Shown piece by piece: positions 1-6,775 of a stretch of 9,372 nucleotides of DNA (position 1 is its first letter; every line of letters starts with the position of its first letter). A program made the position numbers and the translations under genes. Source of the DNA: JBEKTY01 sp049515555 (lineage in GTDB: Bacteria > Planctomycetota > Planctomycetia > Pirellulales > Thermoguttaceae); NCBI GenBank assembly GCA_049515555.1, contig JBEKTY010000274.1:1-9372 (forward strand), given 5' to 3'. The notes beneath the pieces were generated by a model, which did no database searches, was not told the DNA's origin, and was given only the letters and a program-made list of their open reading frames with translations.

Positions 1-81
1 GCGGCGCAGGAAGCCGGCGGGGCGAAGTCGCTTTCGCCCTTCTACTGGGCCTCCTTCGTCCTCAGCGGTGATTGGAAATAA
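1..81 (+). CDS. C-terminal end of an upstream CHAT-domain protein (5' part outside window)
   Basis: The first 26 codons and a TAA stop read in frame 1. The tail contains SLSPFYWASFVLSGDWK, which is nearly the same as the end of the complete TPR-CHAT protein in this window (PLSPFYWAAFVLSGDWR). This is the usual last strand of CHAT caspase-like domains, where the phrase FYWA.F.LSGDW is typical. The catalytic His and Cys would lie upstream of the window, so activity cannot be judged. The stop is only 3 bp before the kinase start, which suggests a shared transcript and translational coupling. I infer that it is a paralogue of the 2291-5686 gene; the length and N-terminal domains are unknown. Confidence 0.85.
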   Translation, partial: AAQEAGGAKSLSPFYWASFVLSGDWK

Positions 82-84
82 CCC

Positions 85-2175
85 ATGACGCAAGATCCCA
101 CACAAGCCTTTCAACGCGAAAATCAAGGTGGATCGGCCAGCGATCGAGCCAAGCGGATCGACGGCCTGTGCAACCAGTTTGAAACGAAGTTGCTCTCGGG
201 TGAAGGACCGCGGATCGAAGATTTTCTGACGCGGGTCGAAGCCGGCGAGCGTGAAGAACTGCTCTACGAACTCCTGGCAGTCGAGGTCTGGCACCGCCGC
301 TCCTCGGGCCAGGAACCGGTTTTGGAAGATTACCTGCACCGCTTCCCGGCCGCCGACTCGACCGTTCGCCGGGTGTTCGTACGGGGCGATTCGCCCCATG
401 CCTGCATCGCGAAGACGGACAAGATGGTGGCGGCCACGGGAGACGACCGTGCCGCTGAGTCTTACGCATTGTCGCTGGCCCACGACCTCGACACGAATAA
501 CTCGATTGGCAACCTCGGTCGCTTGGGCGAGTACGAACTGCTGGCCAAGCTGGGCGAAGGTGGGATGGGGGCCGTCTACAAAGCCCGGCAGACGAGGCTC
601 GACAAGATCGTCGCGCTGAAGGTCCTGCCCAAGGATCGTACCGGCGACCCGCACGCTGTGGCACGATTCGAGCGGGAGATGAAGGCAATCGGCGGCCTGA
701 GCCACCCCAATATCGTGCAGGCCTATGACGCCCGAGACATCGAGGGCACGACGGTCCTCGTGATGGAATATGTCGAGGGACTGGATCTGGCCCAAGTGGT
801 CCAACGTCATGGCACACTGCCGATTGCCGACGCCTGTGAACTCGTCCGTCAGGTGGCGGTGGGTCTTCAACATGCTCATGAGCACAACCTGGTCCATCGC
901 GATATCAAGCCTTCGAACCTGATGTTGGCCGTCAGCCGTCAGCCGTCGGCGATCGGCGGCCAGCGATCAGCGGCCAGCGATCAACAACTGAAGGTTGATA
1001 GCGGTTCCCTGACAGCTTGTGTCAAGATCCTCGACCTCGGATTGGCCTTGCTTGCCACCGAACGATCGGGCACGGGAGAATTGACCTCGTCGGGCGAGGC
1101 CATGGGCACGGCCGACTACATCGCCCCCGAGCAGGCGTTCGATAGCCACAACGTGGACATTCGGGCCGATATTTACAGCCTGGGCTGTACGCTGTATAAG
1201 CTCTTGACCGGCTACACACCCTTCAGCGGGCCGCAGTACCAAAGCACGATGCAGAAGATGCTGGCGCATGCACAGACGCCGCCGCCCGCGGCCAACTCGC
1301 TGCGGCCGGACATCCCCGATGAACTGTTCGCGGTGCTGGAGCGGATGATGGCCAAGAAGCCGGCCGATCGGTTCCAGATTCCTGCCGAGGTCGCCGAGGC
1401 CCTGGCCCCGCTGTGTTCAGACGCTAACCTGGTCGGACTCTTCGCCCAGGATGACTTGCCGGTGTACTCGATAACAGTTACGCCGCCCGGGCGGCAGTCG
1501 TGCAGACGCTCTTGGGGCTCAAGCTGGTTGGCTCGTCACCGAGTCCTCATTGCCGCTGCGCTTGGGCTGGTAATTCTGGCAACGGCAGCGACGATCTGGA
1601 ATCGGATGCCCGCTTTCAAGCCGCCGAAAGCCATCCAGCGCCCGGAAGTGGTGGTGCAACAATCGGTCCTCTTTGTTCGCCGCAACCGCGACGACAAGAA
1701 CATTGAGAGGCTGACTCTGACCAGCCGGCACGACGGGCACGAGGCCGCGCTGCGCCCGCTGGGCCTGCGGGATGATTTCAAGTTTCACGCCGCGCTTAAT
1801 CGCCCCAGCAACTGGTACCTGGTCTGGCTCGACACGAACGGCCGGGTGGAGATCGCGGCCCGATCCGAGCAGCCCGAGAAGATCGTCCAGTATCCAGCGG
1901 GCAATAAGATGGTCAGCGTCGATCCAGACGACCCGGCCGGGTTGCACTTGTTGCTGTTGTTGGTCAGCGATCGGCCGTCGGGCGACATCGTGAGCGAGTT
2001 GCAGGAGAGCCTGGCCGATGTCGGGGCGCCGCGAATGACCGCCGGTCAGCCGCCGCCGCTAGCGCTGACTCGCGGCAGCGGCAGCATCCAGCCCGTCAGG
2101 TCCGTTGGGTGCACCAGCTCTATTTGCCGACAGAGAGGTAGACGCAAAGAAACCTCGCCAACCGTTCACTTGTGA
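85..2175 (+). CDS. Membrane-anchored Ser/Thr protein kinase (Hanks type, PknB-like)
   Basis: This is a 696-residue kinase that transfers phosphate from ATP to Ser/Thr of unknown targets. Residues about 24-95 form the helical adaptor region seen at the start of many planctomycete kinases. The catalytic domain covers about 150-445: glycine loop GEGGMGAVY (157-165), lysine K179 in VALKVL, HRD with D273, magnesium-binding DLG at D317, and APE at 347-349. All key residues are present. Between HRDIKPSNLM and KILDLG lies an insert of roughly 25 residues made from a simple DNA repeat. A single membrane span is visible at about 487-505, leaving residues 506-696 outside the cytoplasm. That tail includes NRPSNWYLVWLDTNGRVEI, resembling sensor-like tails of other planctomycete kinases. 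The ATG lies 3 bp after the preceding stop with no strong Shine-Dalgarno, so coupled translation is likely. The last 30 or so residues look frameshifted (see findings). Confidence 0.96.
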   Translation: MTQDPTQAFQRENQGGSASDRAKRIDGLCNQFETKLLSGEGPRIEDFLTRVEAGEREELLYELLAVEVWHRRSSGQEPVLEDYLHRFPAADSTVRRVFVRGDSPHACIAKTDKMVAATGDDRAAESYALSLAHDLDTNNSIGNLGRLGEYELLAKLGEGGMGAVYKARQTRLDKIVALKVLPKDRTGDPHAVARFEREMKAIGGLSHPNIVQAYDARDIEGTTVLVMEYVEGLDLAQVVQRHGTLPIADACELVRQVAVGLQHAHEHNLVHRDIKPSNLMLAVSRQPSAIGGQRSAASDQQLKVDSGSLTACVKILDLGLALLATERSGTGELTSSGEAMGTADYIAPEQAFDSHNVDIRADIYSLGCTLYKLLTGYTPFSGPQYQSTMQKMLAHAQTPPPAANSLRPDIPDELFAVLERMMAKKPADRFQIPAEVAEALAPLCSDANLVGLFAQDDLPVYSITVTPPGRQSCRRSWGSSWLARHRVLIAAALGLVILATAATIWNRMPAFKPPKAIQRPEVVVQQSVLFVRRNRDDKNIERLTLTSRHDGHEAALRPLGLRDDFKFHAALNRPSNWYLVWLDTNGRVEIAARSEQPEKIVQYPAGNKMVSVDPDDPAGLHLLLLLVSDRPSGDIVSELQESLADVGAPRMTAGQPPPLALTRGSGSIQPVRSVGCTSSICRQRGRRKETSPTVHL
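928..986 (+). repeat. Simple tandem repeat inside the kinase catalytic loop
   Basis: The stretch has two copies of gccgtca (928-941), then three degenerate 14-bp units at 945-958, 959-972 and 973-986. The last two share gccagcgatca exactly. Three 14-bp units add 42 bp, so the reading frame is kept. It encodes a Q/S/A-rich segment at kinase residues 282-301, between the HRD and DLG motifs. Repeats of the cagccatcagcgatcagc style are, from general familiarity, common between genes in planctomycetes; finding one inside a catalytic domain is unusual. Confidence 0.8.
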
Positions 2176-2290
2176 AGAAAAGTATTGTTATGTTACCTCG
2201 TCGCAAGTCGCAGGAAGTAGCGACCGATATGCGACCGCGTCGAGACATCGCAAGGAGGTTTACGTTATTCCTTACCACGGAGACTGACCC

Positions 2291-5200
2291 ATGCGAGAGA
2301 TCTTGTATCAGTTTTGGCGGTTTGCTCCATGGCTCTCGGCCCTGCTCGCGACCATGTTGCTTTCTTCGGTTCCCGCGACCCACGCTGAAGAACCGGTTGG
2401 CAAGGATTCCTGGCGGGAACTGGCAGCCCAGCAGCAGCAATTGGAGAAGGAACTCCATCGACTCTTTGAGGCGCAAGAGCTCGACGAAGCCGTTTCCGTT
2501 GTGGAGCGATTGGTAGCAGTTTCGCGCCGGGTGATTGCTACTCCATCGCCAAACGACGAGCAAGCGAAGGTGGTTCGGAGAGCACAGGGATGGCTCGGAC
2601 AGGCGTTGCCATGGCTCGCCACGCGCTACCGGGATCGCCGGGATTGGCCGGGCGCCATCCGCTGGCAGCGCGAATTCGTCGACGTCCAGGCGCAGATGCA
2701 CGGAAGGGACAGCTACCTCGTGGGCGACGCCCGCCGCGAACTCGAATACGTCGAGCAATTGAGCAAGCTCCCACCCAAAGACGCCCGCCAGTTGCTAATG
2801 GCAGACCAGCAGGCCGAAAAGGGGTGGGAACTTAGCGAGAAGGGCGATGTTCGCCCAGCCCTGCCTTTAGCCGAGGATGCCCTGCGGACCCATCAGCGGC
2901 TGCTGGGGGAAAGGAATTTGCGGACTGCCAATGATTTGGACCTTCTTAGCACGTCGCAGGATGGTCAAGGCAACTTTGCGCAGGCCGCATCGCTGTGCCG
3001 ACAAGCCTTGGAGATCAGAAAAGAGGTCCTGGGCGAGAACCACCCCGAGTATGCCAAGAACTTGATGACCCTCGCGATGTCTTATCACCGCCAGGGGGAC
3101 TACGAGGGGGCCGAACCGCTATTCCAAAAGGCATTGAAGATCCAAAAGAAAGTTCTGGGCAAGAACAACCGCGACTATGCCTACACCTTAGGCAGTCTGG
3201 CGATATTGCATAAGGATCAAAGGGACTACGCGCGGGCCGTACCGCTGATGAAAGAGGCATTAGAGATCCAAGAGCGAGTCCTGGGTGAAAACGACCGCGA
3301 CTATGCCGTATGTTTGGGTCAACTGGCGGTTCTGTACGAATTGCAGGGGGACTACGCGCGGGCCGAGCCGCTGTTCAGGAAGACTGCCGAGCTCGTGAAA
3401 AGAACGCGTGGCGAAAACGACTTCACGTATGCCATTACCTTGCACGATCTGGCGTGCCTGTATTGCGATCATGGGGACTACGCGCAGGCCGAACGGCGGT
3501 TTCGAGAGGCCTGCGAAATCTGGAAGAGAAACGGAGGCGAGCACAGCGCCTGGTATGCCAGCGGCTTGAGCCATCTGGCCTCGGTTTATATCGCTCAAAA
3601 GGATTACGCCAGTGCCGTGCCGCTGTGCCAAAAGGCATTGGACCTCGAGAAAGAAGTGCTGGGCTTAAACCACCCGTGGTATGCCGAAGGCTTGAGCAGT
3701 TTAGCGGGACTGTATCGAGACCAGGGCAATTACAAGGGGGCCGAACCATTGTACCGGAACGTCTTGGACATTCGAAAGACAGTCCTGGGCGAGAACCACC
3801 CCGACTATGCCCGAAGCTTGAACGATCTGGCGGTTCTGTATTACACCCAGGGAGATTACGTGCAAGCCGAACCTCCGCTGCGTCGAGCCGTAGGCATCAT
3901 TCGCAGGCAGCTCGATGCGACGGCCGCCGTCCAGTCCGAGCGACAGCAGTTGGCCATGTTGCAGTCGGAGCGATTCTACCTCGATAACTACCTGACGCTG
4001 ATAGCCCGGAGCGGGCGCGACGCGGGGCCAGTGTTTCGGGAAGCGCTGGCTTGGAAAGGCATCGTGCTGCGGCGGCAGCGGCAGGCGCGGGCAGCGGGCG
4101 AGACCCCGGAACTGCTGACGATCTTCGCGCAGTTACAGAGGGTGGCAACGCAGTTGTCGCGCCAGGCCTGGGCCACGCCCGACCCGCAACAAAAGGCCGG
4201 CTGGCGCGAGCGGGTGGACAAGCTTTCGGCGGAGAAAGACCGCCTGGAGGCCGAACTCTCACGGATGAGCACAGCCTACGGGCAGGCCAAGTGCCCAGTC
4301 ACGCTCGAAGACGTCCAGGCTGCCCTGCCGCAGGACTCCGTCCTGGTCGACTTCCTCGAATACTTGCACTATACACCGGTTGACAGAAAAGCCGGGGCCA
4401 AGGAATCCTGGGAACCCCGCCTGGTGGCCTTCGTCATGTCCCACGACCGGCCCGTGGAAATGGTGCCCCTGGGAGCGGTGGGGCCGCTGAGCGAGGCCAT
4501 CGACACGTGGCGCACGACGTTCGGCATGTCGCCGCAGGGAGCGGCGGCAGGAAGGCTTCTGCGGCAACGCGTCTGGGAACCGCTCGAAGCGAAGCTGGCC
4601 AGCGCGAAGATCGTGCTGGCGTCGCCCGACGGGACCCTGGGCCGGTTGCCGCTGGGGGCCTTGCCGGGCAAGGAGCCGGGCAAGTACCTGCTCCAAGAGC
4701 GGAAGATTGCCCTGGTGCCCGTGCCGCAGTTGATTCCGGAGATCGTCCACGAGCAAGGCCGCAAGCAGTTGCAGAAAAAACTGCTTCTACTGGGCAACGT
4801 GGATTACGGCGCGGCCTCCGACAAGCCCGGGCCACCGACATCAGGGCCACGGACATCAGGAGAAGCGAACGAGGGCGCCCGGGCCGTGGGGAGCGACGCA
4901 CTTCCACTGTTTCCCGCGCTGCCCGCCACCAAAACCGAAATCACCGCAATAGGCAAACTCTACACCCAAGGTTTCGGCCCTGAGGGCGTCACTATTTTGG
5001 AAGAGAAGCAGGCCACGAAGCAAGCATTCCGGGTCGAAGCTGCCCGGCACCTGTACCTCCACGTGGCCACGCATGGCTTCTTCGCCCCCGCCAATCAACG
5101 ATCTGCACTAGCGGCCCAACCGCGGGAAGCCAGCCGATTTGGTGCGCCGCAGCACACCGCGGAAGCCGGCGGCCTGCACCCGGGCCTGCTGTCCGGCCTC

Positions 5201-5686
5201 GTCCTGGCCGGGGCAAACCGGGCAGGCAAGCAGCACGGCCTGGAAGCCTTGAATGTCGATGACGGCATTGCCACCGCCGAGGAGATCGGCACGCTGAACC
5301 TGGAGGGTGTGGAACTGGTCATGCTCTCGGCCTGTGAGACGGGCCTGGGTGAGACGGCTGGCGGCGAGGGTCTCGTGGGCCTCCAGCGGGCCTTTCAGAC
5401 GGCCAGCGCCCGCACGGTGGTGGCCAGCCTTTGGGAGGTCGACGACAAAGCCACGCGGACACTGATGATCGAGTTCTACAAGAACCTCTGGGAGAAGAAG
5501 CTGGGGAAGCTGGAGGCCTTGCGCCAGGCCCAGTTGGCGATGCTGCGCGAGTACGCTCCGAAGGAGGGCATGCTCCGTGGCCCCAGCGGATTCAGCCCGG
5601 TTCCTCCCGATGCATTGGCCAAGGCTCACGAGCCGCTCTCACCGTTCTACTGGGCCGCCTTTGTCCTCAGCGGCGACTGGCGGTAG
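2291..5686 (+). CDS. Exported TPR-CHAT protein (caspase-like peptidase family)
   Basis: This protein has 1131 residues. Residues 1-32 look like a Sec signal peptide: a basic start, hydrophobic LSALLATMLLSS, and a possible cut after ATHA before EEP. Residues about 35-165 are helical and TPR-like. Eight 42-residue kinesin-light-chain-type TPRs follow (206-541), probably preceded by a degenerate one. A helical linker leads to the CHAT domain (about 670-1131). CHAT is a clan CD caspase/separase-like fold; the expected dyad is visible as H928 in HVATHGFF and C1015 in LSACETGLG, so the protein is probably an active cysteine peptidase. Its substrate is unknown and the TPRs would bind partners. The ATG has a modest GGAG 8 bp upstream; a stronger AAGGAGG at 2252-2258 is too far away to serve it. 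It lies 115 bp after the kinase on the same strand and its C-terminus matches the gene fragment at the left edge. Function in signalling or cell death is inference only. Confidence 0.95.
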   Translation: MREILYQFWRFAPWLSALLATMLLSSVPATHAEEPVGKDSWRELAAQQQQLEKELHRLFEAQELDEAVSVVERLVAVSRRVIATPSPNDEQAKVVRRAQGWLGQALPWLATRYRDRRDWPGAIRWQREFVDVQAQMHGRDSYLVGDARRELEYVEQLSKLPPKDARQLLMADQQAEKGWELSEKGDVRPALPLAEDALRTHQRLLGERNLRTANDLDLLSTSQDGQGNFAQAASLCRQALEIRKEVLGENHPEYAKNLMTLAMSYHRQGDYEGAEPLFQKALKIQKKVLGKNNRDYAYTLGSLAILHKDQRDYARAVPLMKEALEIQERVLGENDRDYAVCLGQLAVLYELQGDYARAEPLFRKTAELVKRTRGENDFTYAITLHDLACLYCDHGDYAQAERRFREACEIWKRNGGEHSAWYASGLSHLASVYIAQKDYASAVPLCQKALDLEKEVLGLNHPWYAEGLSSLAGLYRDQGNYKGAEPLYRNVLDIRKTVLGENHPDYARSLNDLAVLYYTQGDYVQAEPPLRRAVGIIRRQLDATAAVQSERQQLAMLQSERFYLDNYLTLIARSGRDAGPVFREALAWKGIVLRRQRQARAAGETPELLTIFAQLQRVATQLSRQAWATPDPQQKAGWRERVDKLSAEKDRLEAELSRMSTAYGQAKCPVTLEDVQAALPQDSVLVDFLEYLHYTPVDRKAGAKESWEPRLVAFVMSHDRPVEMVPLGAVGPLSEAIDTWRTTFGMSPQGAAAGRLLRQRVWEPLEAKLASAKIVLASPDGTLGRLPLGALPGKEPGKYLLQERKIALVPVPQLIPEIVHEQGRKQLQKKLLLLGNVDYGAASDKPGPPTSGPRTSGEANEGARAVGSDALPLFPALPATKTEITAIGKLYTQGFGPEGVTILEEKQATKQAFRVEAARHLYLHVATHGFFAPANQRSALAAQPREASRFGAPQHTAEAGGLHPGLLSGLVLAGANRAGKQHGLEALNVDDGIATAEEIGTLNLEGVELVMLSACETGLGETAGGEGLVGLQRAFQTASARTVVASLWEVDDKATRTLMIEFYKNLWEKKLGKLEALRQAQLAMLREYAPKEGMLRGPSGFSPVPPDALAKAHEPLSPFYWAAFVLSGDWR
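2906..3913 (+). repeat. Eight tandem 126-bp TPR-encoding units
   Basis: Units begin at 2906, 3032, 3158, 3284, 3410, 3536, 3662 and 3788, each exactly 126 bp (42 codons). The consensus is GEN...YA..L..LA.LY..QGDY..AEPL...L.I.K..L. Spacing is perfectly regular with no indels. Units 2 and 8 share a nearly identical opening (ggcgagaaccaccccga then tatgcc), which suggests duplication or gene conversion. Units 5 and 6 are the most diverged. Confidence 0.92.
4831..4860 (+). repeat. 15-bp tandem duplication in the CHAT gene
   Basis: Two adjacent 15-bp copies, gccaccgacatcagg and gccacggacatcagg, differ at one base. They lie in frame and encode a Pro/Thr/Ser/Gly-rich segment (PPTSG then PRTSG) in a low-complexity loop around residues 847-857, ahead of the catalytic His. 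The unit is a multiple of three, so it lengthens the loop without breaking the frame. Confidence 0.75.
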
Positions 5687-5728
5687 TTGATAACGATCGT
5701 TGGCTGCACCGGAATCTCAACGGCTACC

Positions 5729-5914
5729 GTGCTGCTGCCCGCCCTTCGCAGCCTGATGACGGCCAAGGAGTTCGACGAAATGGGCGACCGCTTCGAGGAG
5801 CGGGAGCATCAGTTGTTCGGCGCGCATGGCTTCGAGAACATTGCGGCCCAGGTGGCCGAGTTCGAAAAGACGCTGGGGATCTATGAGCTCAGTCAGTTCA
5901 CCGCAAAGGTCTGA
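5729..5914 (+). pseudogene. Hemerythrin-like domain remnant (C-terminal part only)
   Basis: An open frame from just after the CHAT stop to a TGA at 5912-5914 contains, from about 5729, LLPALRSLMTAKEFDEMGDR, continuing to LGIYELSQFTAKV. I recognise this as resembling the C-terminal helix and tail of HHE/hemerythrin-type diiron proteins. The helices carrying the metal-binding His/Glu motifs that should precede it are absent, and the roughly 40 bp between the CHAT stop and the homologous part look unrelated. The only in-frame starts are a TTG directly after the CHAT stop and a late ATG, neither with a good ribosome site. A truncated, non-functional remnant is the best reading. A small real protein of unknown function is the alternative. 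Confidence 0.5.
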
Positions 5915-5922
5915 CGGGAGCC

Positions 5923-6051
5923 CGGTAAGCGTTCACGCACCCGCGCCAAGGTAGCAGGCACGCTCCGTGTGCCGTCCGCCATGCCTTTGTCCGATTCAGC
6001 GGACGGCACGCGGAGCGTGCCTGCTACTTTCCATGCCGTGAACGGTTACGG
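5923..6051. repeat. Nested palindrome between convergent genes (MITE/REP-like, possible bidirectional terminator)
   Basis: The inner arms 5948-5979 and 5999-6030 are reverse complements at 30 of 32 positions around a 19-nt loop; the core begins gtagcaggcacgctccg and ends cggagcgtgcctgctac. Each inner arm also contains its own smaller palindrome (ggcac...gtgcc, and ggcacgc gga gcgtgcc). The outer arms 5923-5937 and 6037-6051 match at 13 of 15 positions. The element fills the space between the plus-strand hemerythrin remnant and the minus-strand peroxidase stop at 6062. A transcript from either side would fold into a strong hairpin, so it may end transcription both ways. There is no long T-tract and no clear target-site duplication. 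Confidence 0.85.
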
Positions 6052-6061
6052 AGGCCGACGG

Positions 6062-6646
6062 TTACTTCTTCGCCAACTCGGCTTGAATGACCTTCAGCAC
6101 CTCAGGATCGGCGGGCGTTGTGCGAGGAGCGAAGCGGGCTACGACCTCCCCGCTGCGGCCGATTATGAACTTCTCGAAGTTCCAGCTAATCTTTCCCGGC
6201 CCCACGGGCTTCGTGTCCAGCGCGGTCAGGTTCTTGTACAGATCGCAGGCCCCGTCTCCATTCACTTCGACCTTGGCGAACATGTCGAAACCGACGCCGT
6301 AGTTGACCCGGCAGAACTCCTTGATCTCATCCGCCGTTCCCGGCTCTTGAGAACGAAACTGGTTGCAGGGGAACCCCAGGATCGACAATCCTGCCTTGGA
6401 ATACTTTTCGTGCAAGGCCTGGAGTTGTTGGTACTGGGGTGTCAGGCCGCACTTACTCGCCACATTGACGATCATCACGACCTTGCCCTGGTACTTGGCC
6501 AGGTCCACATCTCTTCCGCCCAAGGACTTCACGTGGAAACTCAATGGCTGTGACACTTTCTTGGCCTCCTTTTCGATGGCGTGGGACGACTGCCAGCCGG
6601 GCAGAGCGGCGGCAGCAACCAAGGCAAACGGCAACACTCGAAGCAT
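6062..6646 (-). CDS. Glutathione peroxidase family protein, predicted exported
   Basis: This 194-residue thiol peroxidase reduces hydrogen peroxide or organic hydroperoxides; bacterial members often use thioredoxin rather than glutathione. Family signatures are clear: NVASKCGLTPQY with peroxidatic Cys66, FPCNQF with Cys94 and Gln96, and WNFEKFIIG with Trp155 and Asn156, completing the Cys-Gln-Trp-Asn active site. It is the cysteine form (no selenocysteine). The first 23 residues (MLRVLPFALVAAAALPGWQS then SHA) look like a signal peptide, implying action outside the cytoplasm. I chose this ATG, not the upstream one at 6709, because AAGGAG lies 9 nt before it and a signal peptide then begins at residue 1; the upstream part runs through a dispersed repeat. 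It follows the reductase on the same strand after 129 bp, so it may have its own promoter. Confidence 0.93.
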   Translation of the reverse strand: MLRVLPFALVAAAALPGWQSSHAIEKEAKKVSQPLSFHVKSLGGRDVDLAKYQGKVVMIVNVASKCGLTPQYQQLQALHEKYSKAGLSILGFPCNQFRSQEPGTADEIKEFCRVNYGVGFDMFAKVEVNGDGACDLYKNLTALDTKPVGPGKISWNFEKFIIGRSGEVVARFAPRTTPADPEVLKVIQAELAKK

Positions 6647-6655
6647 GGCTGTGTT

Positions 6656-6661
6656 CTCCTT
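6656..6661 (-). promoter_or_regulatory. Ribosome binding site of the glutathione peroxidase
   Basis: On the minus strand AAGGAG stands 9 nt before the ATG at 6646. It decides the start in favour of the shorter protein with an N-terminal signal peptide. Confidence 0.75.
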
Positions 6662-6675
6662 ATGAAGACTTTTTC

Positions 6676-6748
6676 TCCGCGCGACTTGGAATGAGCCAAA
6701 CCGTAACAATAGGGAGGCGGTCGTATCATTCCTGGCCGCTCACAGTAT
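6676..6748 (-). repeat. Dispersed 73-bp repeat, copy 1 (upstream of glutathione peroxidase)
   Basis: Read on the plus strand, 6699-6748 matches the reverse complement of 8213-8262 at 43 of 50 positions with no gaps, including aaccgtaacaa and ggccgctc. The flank 6676-6698 matches 8263-8285 at 14 of 23, mostly with transition differences. It sits between the reductase stop and the peroxidase ribosome site, ending about 14 nt before that site. It may be a mobile remnant or a shared promoter/leader; I cannot identify a named family. Confidence 0.8.
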
Positions 6749-6775
6749 AGCCACTTCCCGTCAGGGCCTCTTGAA

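Noticed and set aside
62..817. Long minus-strand open frame of 251 codons
   Set aside because: It is antisense to the kinase N-terminal and ATP-binding region, rich in Arg/Pro/Ser as expected for a shadow frame of high-GC coding DNA, and has no recognisable domain.
928..986. Possible CRISPR-like repeats
   Set aside because: Units are 14 bp or shorter, adjacent without spacers, and lie inside an open kinase frame.
2176..2290. Possible small gene or regulatory RNA between kinase and TPR-CHAT gene
   Set aside because: Only short frames exist, no clear hairpin or promoter was seen, and the AAGGAGG at 2252-2258 is 32 bp from the next good ATG with no start codon at proper spacing that yields a known protein.
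2906..3913. Possible tandem DNA satellite
   Set aside because: The 126-bp period is explained by 42-residue TPR units in a long coding sequence.
6647..6709. Upstream start for the glutathione peroxidase
   Set aside because: It would bury the signal peptide inside the protein, starts within the dispersed repeat, and reads across the AAGGAG ribosome site.
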